Origin: Scatomorpha sp040765295
Lineage (GTDB): Bacteria; Bacillota; Clostridia; Oscillospirales; Oscillospiraceae
Assembly: GCA_040765295.1 (NCBI GenBank)
Contig: JAXGSB010000001.1
Coordinates: 1,968,602-2,032,601, forward strand
Direction: 5' to 3'
DNA length: 64,000 bases
Shown here: positions 25,838 through 32,642 of the stretch, one piece after another
Numbering within the stretch: position 1 is the first letter of the stretch
Layout: each line of letters starts with the position of its first letter
Program-made: the position numbers and the translations under genes
The notes under the pieces: model-generated
Seen by the model: only the letters and a program-made list of their open reading frames with translations
The model's database searches: none
What the model was told of the DNA's origin: nothing

Positions 25838-26515
25838 TTATGCCTCCTTGCTTGCTGGAAGTCCATTTCTAAATGCAGAGCTTCCTTCAAGCTTTGATAG
25901 TAGAAACTTTCTATGCTCCTTATAATCTGCTCCTACCATACCAAGTCTAATTAGCCAGGTCCTAAAACTATATTTGTCATTATCAGTTTCAACTTGCTTA
26001 GAAGTTGCATATTTTAACTCTTTAGCTTTCTTAATTAGAAGGCTTAGGAATTCTGATGATATTTTTATGTCTCCTTTAATAAATTTAAAGGTAATTTTTT
26101 CATCTTCAAAGGAGATGCCTTTGCAATTGTTCTCATTAATAAGTTTTAAAATCTCATCCAAGTCTTCAAGACTAGAAATTGCGTCAATTACTTCTTTCTC
26201 TACAATCGTATCTTCAAGTGCATAAACTTTTTTAATTAAAGTCTCCTTGCTATAAATCATATTTAAAAGATTTCTTATAGACCGAGCATCGTGCCCTTCT
26301 AGGGGGAAGGCAATCTCTATCTGAGTAAACTCATCTTCTAAACTAGTTTCTTTTATTTGTTCTAGTGTCATTTCATCACCTGCCTTATTTAGGATCTTTC
26401 CTTCTCTAGTTACAGTAAAATCTCCAATTTCATAAGCAAAGCTGGGAACTCCCAGGTATTTTACCTTAAGTCCTAAATGCTTGCTTAAAGCATTTACTAA
26501 TTCTTTTCTATCCAT
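25838..26515 (-). CDS. Amidoligase-related protein with diverged catalytic part
   Basis: The C-terminal 60 residues (YSFRTWLIRLGMVGADYKEHRKFLLSKLEGSSAFR) align with the C-terminus of the neighbouring amidoligase (FAMRTWLTRIGFIGDDFKNPREHLCKLLEGSAAWRFR). GHDARSIRNLLNMIYSKETL aligns with its GDHTPRSLRNFLNIIYSRNDL. The N-terminal half lacks the E-x-E start and the double-histidine loop seen in the active paralogue. It may be an inactive partner or a regulator. Proteins like this are sometimes annotated virulence-related. It has its own promoter-like repeat (copy C) and a GGAGG site. Confidence 0.7.
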   Translation of the reverse strand: MDRKELVNALSKHLGLKVKYLGVPSFAYEIGDFTVTREGKILNKAGDEMTLEQIKETSLEDEFTQIEIAFPLEGHDARSIRNLLNMIYSKETLIKKVYALEDTIVEKEVIDAISSLEDLDEILKLINENNCKGISFEDEKITFKFIKGDIKISSEFLSLLIKKAKELKYATSKQVETDNDKYSFRTWLIRLGMVGADYKEHRKFLLSKLEGSSAFRNGLPASKEA

Positions 26516-26535
26516 TAAAAACCCCTCCTTTATGT

Positions 26536-26589
26536 GGTACTACATATATCACTCAAAGGAAGAATAATAGCAAGTTATATCGAATTTTC
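26536..26589 (-). promoter_or_regulatory. Promoter-like repeat, copy C
   Basis: TTGCTA (26568-26573) and GATATA (26545-26550) again stand 17 bp apart on the minus strand. The spacer sequence is more diverged than in copies A and B while the two boxes are unchanged, which supports promoter function. Confidence 0.6.
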
Positions 26590-26656
26590 AGCCAAAGGTT
26601 TATACCTAATCCTTTTTTAAAGGCCTGTGTGGGCCTTCTGTGGCCTCGCATTTTCT

Positions 26657-27886
26657 CTAATCCTTGGCAATATCAGTGTAGGGCAGCTTTTTCCCATTCC
26701 TTAAAAGATATACATCATCTGAGCTTCCCACTTGTTCGATATATCTTTTTACAATAACATCTGTATATTTCTCATCTAATTCTATAGTGTTGCATATTCT
26801 GTCTGTTTGCTCACAGGCAATTAAGGTAGAGCCTGACCCTCCAAAAGGATCCAGTACTATAGAATTAGTTAAGCTAGAATTTAAAATAGGATAGGCTACC
26901 AAGGCTACAGGTTTCATAGTTGGATGGTCTTTATTTCTTTTAGGCTTTTCAAATTCCCAGATCGTAGTTTGCTTCCTATCAGAATACCAGTTGTGCTTAC
27001 CTTTATTTTTCCAGCCAAAGAGAACTGGTTCATGTTGCCATTGGTATGGAGACCTACCAAGGACCAAAGATTGTTTCTTCCAAATACAGGTGCCAGATAA
27101 ATAAAAGCCTGCATCAGAAAAAGCCTTCCTAAAATTTAAGCCCTCAGTATCAGCATGAAAGACATAAATAGATGCATCCTTAGCCATAACTTTTTCCATC
27201 CCTTGAAAAGAAGAGAGGAGGAAGTCGTAGAAGGCATCATTTGCCATGTTGTCATTTTTAATCTTTCCTGCAGTCCCCTCATAATTAACATTGTAGGGTG
27301 GATCAGTAACAGTTAAGTTGGCAAGCTTTCCATCCATTAAAGTTTCATAGCTTTCTATTTTAGTTGAATCTCCACATAAAAGTCTGTGCCTTCCAAGTAG
27401 CCATAGGTCACCTAGTTTTGAAAGGGCAGGTTTTTTAAGTTCTTCTTCAACATCAAAATCATCTTCTTTAATATTATCTTTAAGAGTGTCTTTAAAAAGG
27501 TCATCAAGCTCTGCAGGATCAAAACCAGTTAAGGAAACATCAAAATCTACACCTTGTAAATCTGTAATTAGCAGCATTAGTTTTTCTTTGTCCCAATCAC
27601 CACTAACCTTATTAAGAGCAATATTTAAAGCCTTTTCATTTTCCTCATCCATATCAACTACAACGCAGTCGATTTCTTTTTGACCCATTTCTACTAAAAC
27701 CTTATATCTTTGGTGGCCGCCAATTATATGGCCAGTCCTTTTATTCCAAAGAACTGGTTCTACATAACCAAAGGTAAGAATAGAGTTTTTTAGCTTTTCA
27801 TACTCAGGATCCCCTGGCCTTAAGTCCTTTCTAGGATTGTAGGGAGCAGGATTTAATTTTTCTATTTTAATTTTTTCTATCTGCAT
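26657..27886 (-). CDS. ParB-domain DNA methyltransferase
   Basis: The 409-residue protein joins a ParB-like nuclease domain (residues 1-110: LNPAPYNPRKDL, then GYVEPVLWNKRTGHIIGGHQRYKVL) to an N6-adenine or N4-cytosine methyltransferase. The catalytic TDPPYNV is near 210 and the AdoMet-binding VLDPFGGSGST near 355, the beta-class order. Phages use such enzymes to modify their own DNA against host restriction. The start is ATG at 27886, inside the end of metK. The pairing with a SAM synthetase gene suggests local supply of the methyl donor. Confidence 0.92.
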   Translation of the reverse strand: MQIEKIKIEKLNPAPYNPRKDLRPGDPEYEKLKNSILTFGYVEPVLWNKRTGHIIGGHQRYKVLVEMGQKEIDCVVVDMDEENEKALNIALNKVSGDWDKEKLMLLITDLQGVDFDVSLTGFDPAELDDLFKDTLKDNIKEDDFDVEEELKKPALSKLGDLWLLGRHRLLCGDSTKIESYETLMDGKLANLTVTDPPYNVNYEGTAGKIKNDNMANDAFYDFLLSSFQGMEKVMAKDASIYVFHADTEGLNFRKAFSDAGFYLSGTCIWKKQSLVLGRSPYQWQHEPVLFGWKNKGKHNWYSDRKQTTIWEFEKPKRNKDHPTMKPVALVAYPILNSSLTNSIVLDPFGGSGSTLIACEQTDRICNTIELDEKYTDVIVKRYIEQVGSSDDVYLLRNGKKLPYTDIAKD

Positions 27887-29039
27887 ACTTTTCCACCGCC
27901 TTTTTAAGCTCATCATATTTATCTAGGCTCTCCCAAGGAAAGAGTACACTAGAAAAATGTCCGTAGGTTGCTGTTTCGGAATAGCTAATATCCCTAAGCC
28001 TTAGGTGTTCAATTATAGCTGCAGGCTTTAAATTAAATACACCCTTGCAGGCCTTGGTTAAAATTTCATCGGAAACAGTCCCGCTTCCAAAAGTATTAAT
28101 AGAAAAGGAGACAGGGTTTGCCTTTCCAATGGCATAAGAAAGAGCGACCTCACATTCGTCTGCAAAATCGCCCCATATAATATGCTTAGCTATGAATCTA
28201 GCCATATAGGCTCCACTTCTATCGACCTTGGTTGGATCCTTTCCACAAAGAGCTCCGCCTCCATGGGAAGCCAGACCTCCATAAGTATCTACCATTAACT
28301 TTCTACCTGTTAGACCTGTATCAGCAGTAGGTCCACCAATAACAAACCTTCCTGAAGGGTTGATTAGGATTTCTGTCTTTTCATCAAAAGGAAAGTCCTC
28401 AAAAGCAGGGTAAAGAACAGTGTGGATAATTTCTCTTTTTAATTCCTCATAATCCTTATCTTTATGATGGTGGGTGGAAACAACTATGGTCTTTACCCTT
28501 ACGGGTTTATTATCCTCATATTCAATAGTGACCTGAGCTTTTCCGTCTGGGAAAATACCCTTAATCAACTTATCTTTCCTTGCCTTATCCAGCCTCTTAG
28601 TTATTTTATTAGATAAAACAATGGGAAGAGGGAGCATTTCTTTAGTTTCCCTTGTAGCATAGCCATACATAGTTCCCTGGTCACCAGCACCTATTAAGCT
28701 ATATGGATCCTTTATTCCCTCCCTAAACTCTAAAGCATTATCTACACCAGCCTTAATATCTGGGCTCTGTTTCTGTACAAATACATAAATCAAGAACTTA
28801 AGAGGATTATATCCCACTTTTTTTAAGGTCTGTCTTACGATGTTTCTAATATCTAATTTCTCGCTACAGGTGATTTCGCCCGCCACGATTATCTTTCCCT
28901 TGGTTGCCATTACCTCACAAGCAACTCTTGAAGCCTTATCTTTTCTAAAGGCTGCATCTAGTATATTGTCTGCAATTAAATCGCAGAGTTTATCAGGATG
29001 TCCTATACATACACTTTCAGATGATTTTTCTCTTTTCAT
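27867..29039 (-). CDS. metK: S-adenosylmethionine synthetase (phage-encoded)
   Basis: This 390-residue enzyme makes S-adenosylmethionine from methionine and ATP. Conserved motifs are ESVCIGHPDKLCDLIAD (residues 6-22, catalytic His), GAGDQGTMYGYA near 115, and GGPTADTGLTGRKLMVDTYGG with GGGALCGKDPTKVDRSGAY near 240-280. Length is close to normal MetK. GGAGG lies five bases before the ATG at 29039. The gene overlaps the methyltransferase gene and follows the small terminase by about 16 bases, so it is part of the phage operon and not a host housekeeping copy. Confidence 0.95.
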   Translation of the reverse strand: MKREKSSESVCIGHPDKLCDLIADNILDAAFRKDKASRVACEVMATKGKIIVAGEITCSEKLDIRNIVRQTLKKVGYNPLKFLIYVFVQKQSPDIKAGVDNALEFREGIKDPYSLIGAGDQGTMYGYATRETKEMLPLPIVLSNKITKRLDKARKDKLIKGIFPDGKAQVTIEYEDNKPVRVKTIVVSTHHHKDKDYEELKREIIHTVLYPAFEDFPFDEKTEILINPSGRFVIGGPTADTGLTGRKLMVDTYGGLASHGGGALCGKDPTKVDRSGAYMARFIAKHIIWGDFADECEVALSYAIGKANPVSFSINTFGSGTVSDEILTKACKGVFNLKPAAIIEHLRLRDISYSETATYGHFSSVLFPWESLDKYDELKKAVEKYADRKN

Positions 29040-29055
29040 TTCTACCTCCAATATT

Positions 29056-29607
29056 TTATTTACCTGTACGAGCAGTTAATAATCTTTCCATTACATTGTC
29101 TTGAGGATTATTTCCTGTGTATTCTGATAGAGAGTTCTCTTTTACAATTTGGAATATTTCAAGCCAGAGCCTATTGGTCTGTGTCATATAGTTTTGGCTC
29201 ATGGCAACATAGGGACTTTGCATTGCATTTCCTGTTGTTGGATGTTTGGCTAAAAAACCAAATTCAGTAACTGCTTCTTCACATTGGATCCATCTAGCTA
29301 CGCTCATAGCATACCTTTCGAGAAGCTGGGGAGAGATAAGAGCAGCACAGCCTCTTTCATTTAGCCAGTTCCATGTATCCCTATAAATATCTCCAGCAAC
29401 TAGAGTCTTTCCATCTTTTTGAACGGCCTCTAACATTTTGCTTGGCTCTGGCATTTCTATACCCTCTAGGTCTGCTGCATTTTGAAATTCCATTATTGTA
29501 AGTGTCCTACCGCCAGGATTACCCTCGGTAATTTTATCTACTAAAGCCTTCTTTTTAGCACCAGCTCCTATACGAGCACCACCTCTATTAGTGCCGTCTT
29601 TAGCCAT
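29056..29607 (-). CDS. Terminase small subunit (P27 family)
   Basis: This 183-residue protein recognises the packaging site. The glycine-rich start RGGARIGAGAKKKALVDKI, then GNPGGRTLTIMEFQNAADL, and the helical core VAGDIYRDTWNWLNERGCAALISPQLLERYAMSVARWIQ are typical of P27-type small terminases. The large subunit is separated from it by the cargo block (23.5-29.0 kb). An HNH gene lies just upstream, as in many cos phages. The start follows GAGGTGA. Confidence 0.88.
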   Translation of the reverse strand: MAKDGTNRGGARIGAGAKKKALVDKITEGNPGGRTLTIMEFQNAADLEGIEMPEPSKMLEAVQKDGKTLVAGDIYRDTWNWLNERGCAALISPQLLERYAMSVARWIQCEEAVTEFGFLAKHPTTGNAMQSPYVAMSQNYMTQTNRLWLEIFQIVKENSLSEYTGNNPQDNVMERLLTARTGK

Positions 29608-29614
29608 ATTTTCA

Positions 29615-29713
29615 TCACCTCATTTTTCTCTTAGCCTATTACCCCCTTTGAAACTGCATTTTTTTACACGAAGGCCCACGCCGCTGTCCGCTTATGAAAG
29701 TTTTAGAGATTTA
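29615..29713 (-). other. Candidate cos/packaging region between HNH and small terminase
   Basis: These 100 bases are non-coding, with G runs (GGGGGTAG next to the HNH stop and AAGGGGGTAATAG near the terminase gene), a GC-rich AGCGGACAGCGGCG segment and a T7 tract. In HNH-bearing siphophages the cos site lies between the HNH and small terminase genes. No cut site can be read from sequence alone. Confidence 0.4.
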
Positions 29714-30067
29714 CTACCCCCACCGCTCACCACTTTTAGCTGTGATGCTTGAGTGACAAGACTTGCATAAGCTCATAAGATTACTAAACTCATTGCCACC
29801 ACCTTTGGACAGTGGTACGATGTGATGCACTTCCTCCACAGGAGTAAGCTTTCCGTGTTTCTTACATTCCTCACAAAGGGGATACTCTTTGACGTATCTG
29901 TCTCTGATTCGTTTCCAAGCCCTGCCGTATCTTTTGTTGGACTTAGGATCTCTTTGGTACTTGTTATAGTTTTTATTTGTTAACCGCTTATGTTTTTCAC
30001 AGTACCTATCATCAGTAAGCTTAGGACAGCCAGGATAGGAACAGGGACTCTTAGGTTTCCTTGGCAT
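29714..30067 (-). CDS. HNH endonuclease
   Basis: The 117-residue protein has a short zinc-cysteine start (CSYPGCPKLTDDRYCEKH) and a C-terminal HNH domain: CEECKKHGKLTPVEEVHHIVPLSKGGGNEFSNLMSLCKSCHSSIT. The HH pair, the central Asn and the CxxC zinc pairs are all present. In phages of this type the HNH protein works with the terminase in cos cleavage and packaging. It lies directly before the terminase small subunit gene with the putative cos region between them. Confidence 0.92.
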   Translation of the reverse strand: MPRKPKSPCSYPGCPKLTDDRYCEKHKRLTNKNYNKYQRDPKSNKRYGRAWKRIRDRYVKEYPLCEECKKHGKLTPVEEVHHIVPLSKGGGNEFSNLMSLCKSCHSSITAKSGERWG

Positions 30068-30091
30068 TCTAGCACCTCCTTTTTAGGCATG

Positions 30092-30122
30092 AAAAAACCT
30101 CCACAGATTTTCTGTGAAGGTT
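30092..30122 (-). terminator. Intrinsic terminator before the HNH gene
   Basis: On the minus strand AACCTTCACAGA pairs with TCTGTGGAGGTT around a short loop and is followed by six T. It separates the replication/regulator genes from the packaging and structural operon. Confidence 0.85.
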
Positions 30123-30169
30123 TAAAGTTTTTCTATCTTAATAGTATCAAGTAAGTCTATGAACATCTA

Positions 30170-30595
30170 CTAACATTTCCTATCATTTTTCAAAAGAGTG
30201 GTTGTTTCTGCTAAAGCTCTGTCTCTAAGTCTATAAATATGCTGAATGCTATAATCCATATCAACTGCAATCTGCTCCCAAGTTTCGAAGCAAAGGTATC
30301 GTTTCTCAAGTAAGGTTTGATACTCCTGATTCTTTACTTTCTTTATAAGAGCTACAATTTCAGTTTTCAAATCGATAAGCATATCAATGTCTTTATTGAT
30401 TTCAGCTTGAAGGTCAATAATTTTATCTATAGCATCTGCCATTTTGGAGGTAGCTCTGTTAGGACTTCTTGGCATATCGGATAGGGTAGAAGTGGCTTTA
30501 GTAGCAAGTGCATTTAAAGACTCTACTTGCTCAAGCTTACTATTAATTCTTTGGTCTAGACGATAAGCTTTATTTAAATAATCCTTTGCGTTCAT
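30170..30595 (-). CDS. DUF1492-type phage regulator
   Basis: The 141-residue protein has a long N-terminal coiled coil (KAYRLDQRINSKLEQVESLNAL onwards) and a C-terminal helix-turn-helix (YQTLLEKRYLCFETWEQIAVDMDYSIQHIYRLRDRALAE) resembling sigma region 4. This is the DUF1492 pattern. Its position just before the terminase operon suggests that it activates late transcription, as ArpU/RinA-type proteins do. A terminator follows, so activation would act on the next promoter. It overlaps the preceding small gene by four bases. Confidence 0.8.
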   Translation of the reverse strand: MNAKDYLNKAYRLDQRINSKLEQVESLNALATKATSTLSDMPRSPNRATSKMADAIDKIIDLQAEINKDIDMLIDLKTEIVALIKKVKNQEYQTLLEKRYLCFETWEQIAVDMDYSIQHIYRLRDRALAETTTLLKNDRKC

Positions 30596-30813
30596 GATGC
30601 TACCTCCTCATTCAGTTGTTTAATAAGCATATCTGGGTCAAGGCTGGTAAGAAGTTTATACCAGCTAGAATGAAAGAAACGTTCAACTTCTTCTTTTGTA
30701 TTTAAAGCAGCTTGATTTCGTGGATGTTTATTTAGTTTTCTAAGTGCAGCACGGTAATCCTTAACTGCTGTTAGAACAATGGCATTAGCCAAATCTTCAT
30801 ATTTTTTATTCAT
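30592..30813 (-). CDS. Conserved small phage protein (73 residues)
   Basis: This short helical protein (MNKKYEDLANAIVLTAVKDYRAALRKLNKHPRNQAAL, then EVERFFHSSWYKLLTSLDPDMLI) is common in Firmicutes phages between the SNF2 helicase and DUF1492 genes. Its function is unknown to me. It overlaps both neighbours by four bases, so it is translationally coupled. Confidence 0.75.
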   Translation of the reverse strand: MNKKYEDLANAIVLTAVKDYRAALRKLNKHPRNQAALNTKEEVERFFHSSWYKLLTSLDPDMLIKQLNEEVAS

Positions 30814-32171
30814 CCCGCTCTCCTCCTTCTGCTTAAGTTTGCTTTTACTGCATCTATAAGATCTTCTTGTGTTTTTTCTTTTCGTTTCAATGCTTTCATA
30901 ACATCCTCATCAATAGTTCCTTTAGTAATAATGTGGTGGATTACAACCGTTTCATTTTGACCTTGTCTCCATAGCCTTGCATTTGTTTGCTGGTAAAGTT
31001 CTAAGGACCAAGTCAAACTAAACCAAATAATAGTTGACCCTCCACTTTGTAAATTGAGCCCATGCCCCGCTGAAGCTGGATGAATTACTGCTACAGGAAT
31101 TTCTCCATGGTTCCACTCTTTTATATCCTTTGAAGTCTTGATTTCTCTTACTGTAAATCTCTCTTTTATCCGTTCTAGATCATGCTTATACCAATATGCA
31201 ATAAGTACGGGTTTTCCATTTGCTCCTTCAATTAAATCCTCTAGTGCATCAAGCTTACGATTATGAATAAAGTGAACCTTTTTATCTTCGTCATAGACTG
31301 CTCCATTTGACATCTGTAATAACTTACTGGAAAGAACCGCTGCATTTACCGCATCTATTTCCTCATTGGCTAGTTCAATAACCATTTCTTTTCTAAATCC
31401 GTCATATATTAAATGTTCATTTACACTAAGGCTTACAGGTACTTCATTTATTAAGCATTTTGGCATTTGAAGAAAATCCACTGATTTCATAGAAATGGTG
31501 ATATCAGAAATTAATTCATATATTTCCTTTTCAGCTCCAAATAGTGGTTTATAAGAAAATATCATATGTTGATTTCTCTTATCAGGCTGAAAGAAAGCAC
31601 TTCGGTAGTGGCTTATATACCTTCCTAGTCTTTTTCCCATGTCTAAGATCCGAAACTCTGCCCACAAATCCATAAGCCCATTACTTGAAGGTGTTCCTGT
31701 AAGTCCAACTATTCGCTTAATTTTAGGTCTTACTTTTAGTAGACTCTTGAATCTTTTTGCTGTGTGGGATTTAAAAGACGATAACTCATCAATTACAACC
31801 ATGTCATAATCAAAAGGTAGGCCACTTTTATTTATCAACCAGTCTACATTTTCCCTGTTTATTAAATAAACACTTGCAGGTGTTTTTAAGGCTGATAATC
31901 TTTCTTTTTCTGTTCCTATAGCTACTGCAAAATCTAAATCTTTTAAATGCTCCCATTTATTTATTTCAGCTGGCCATGTATCTCTTGCAACTCTAAGTGG
32001 TGCAATAACTAATACTTTACCAACTTCAAAACTATCAAGGCATAAATCAAGTATTGCAGTTAAGGTAATAACACTTTTGCCAAGTCCCATTTCTAGAAAA
32101 ATAGCAGCTATAGAGTTTTCTAAAATAAAATTAGTTGCATAGGTCTGGTAATCATGAGGATAATATTTCAT
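30810..32171 (-). CDS. SNF2-type DEAD/DEAH helicase
   Basis: This 453-residue phage helicase shows FLEMGLGKSVITLTAI (Walker A, near residue 35), VVIDELSSFKS (motif II, near 135), VGLTGTPSSNG (motif III) and HGLNLQSGGSTIIWFSLTWSLELYQQTNARLWRQGQ (motifs V-VI, near 370-410). SF2 helicases of this kind accompany VRR-NUC nucleases in phage replication or recombination modules. The start ATG at 32171 (MKYYPHDYQ) follows GGAGGGG. The start lies within the end of the VRR-NUC gene. Confidence 0.9.
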   Translation of the reverse strand: MKYYPHDYQTYATNFILENSIAAIFLEMGLGKSVITLTAILDLCLDSFEVGKVLVIAPLRVARDTWPAEINKWEHLKDLDFAVAIGTEKERLSALKTPASVYLINRENVDWLINKSGLPFDYDMVVIDELSSFKSHTAKRFKSLLKVRPKIKRIVGLTGTPSSNGLMDLWAEFRILDMGKRLGRYISHYRSAFFQPDKRNQHMIFSYKPLFGAEKEIYELISDITISMKSVDFLQMPKCLINEVPVSLSVNEHLIYDGFRKEMVIELANEEIDAVNAAVLSSKLLQMSNGAVYDEDKKVHFIHNRKLDALEDLIEGANGKPVLIAYWYKHDLERIKERFTVREIKTSKDIKEWNHGEIPVAVIHPASAGHGLNLQSGGSTIIWFSLTWSLELYQQTNARLWRQGQNETVVIHHIITKGTIDEDVMKALKRKEKTQEDLIDAVKANLSRRRRAG

Positions 32172-32433
32172 CAATAACCCCTCCAATCTGCTCTGTATCA
32201 TCTACCACATAGCATGGAAAACCTAGATTCCTTAACTGCTTTATTCTCCTTCTTTGAAGTGGTCTGAGTTTTTTTCCTTTAGCTTTTAATTCAACAAAGG
32301 CCATCTTTCCATTTGGAAGTAAAACTATTCTGTCAGGCACCCCATCTAAACCTGGACTTACAAATTTGGCTGCCATGCCTCCCATGTTTTTTACTGCTTG
32401 TACTAACTTTTTTTCTATATATTTTTCTAACAT
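32152..32433 (-). CDS. VRR-NUC domain nuclease
   Basis: The 93-residue protein is a stand-alone VRR-NUC domain, a PD-(D/E)xK-type nuclease. The metal-binding pattern is seen as GVPDRIVLLPNGKMAFVELKAKGKKL (Asp near 33, E-x-K near 47-49), followed by LRPLQRRRIKQLRNLGFPCYVV. Phage VRR-NUCs are thought to act as structure-specific nucleases with the SNF2 helicase. AGGAGG lies before the ATG. Confidence 0.9.
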   Translation of the reverse strand: MLEKYIEKKLVQAVKNMGGMAAKFVSPGLDGVPDRIVLLPNGKMAFVELKAKGKKLRPLQRRRIKQLRNLGFPCYVVDDTEQIGGVIDEILSS

Positions 32434-32617
32434 AGAAACCTCCTATAAAAAGGCTAGGAACAAGAAAACAACTATTAACCATTTTTCCTACACGTGCGTG
32501 TATGTGTATATGCACAGGCTACTATTCTTTATTTATATAATTTCTTCTTATATAGATAGTTCTTGTTACACTTGTTCCCAACCGTCCTATTCCCTTATTC
32601 CATCAATGTTTAAGAGT

Positions 32618-32642
32618 GAACAAGTTTTGTAACAACTTGTTC
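32618..32642. repeat. Inverted repeat at the end of the VirE gene
   Basis: GAACAAGTT and AACTTGTTC form a perfect 9-bp inverted repeat around seven bases, overlapping the VirE stop. There is no T run, so it may be an operator or an mRNA hairpin. The 200-bp gap to the VRR-NUC start is otherwise AT-rich with no gene seen. Confidence 0.4.

Noticed and set aside
26620..26637. AAGGCC..GGCCTT hairpin after the ParB-methyltransferase as a terminator
   Set aside because: No T run follows on the transcribed strand.
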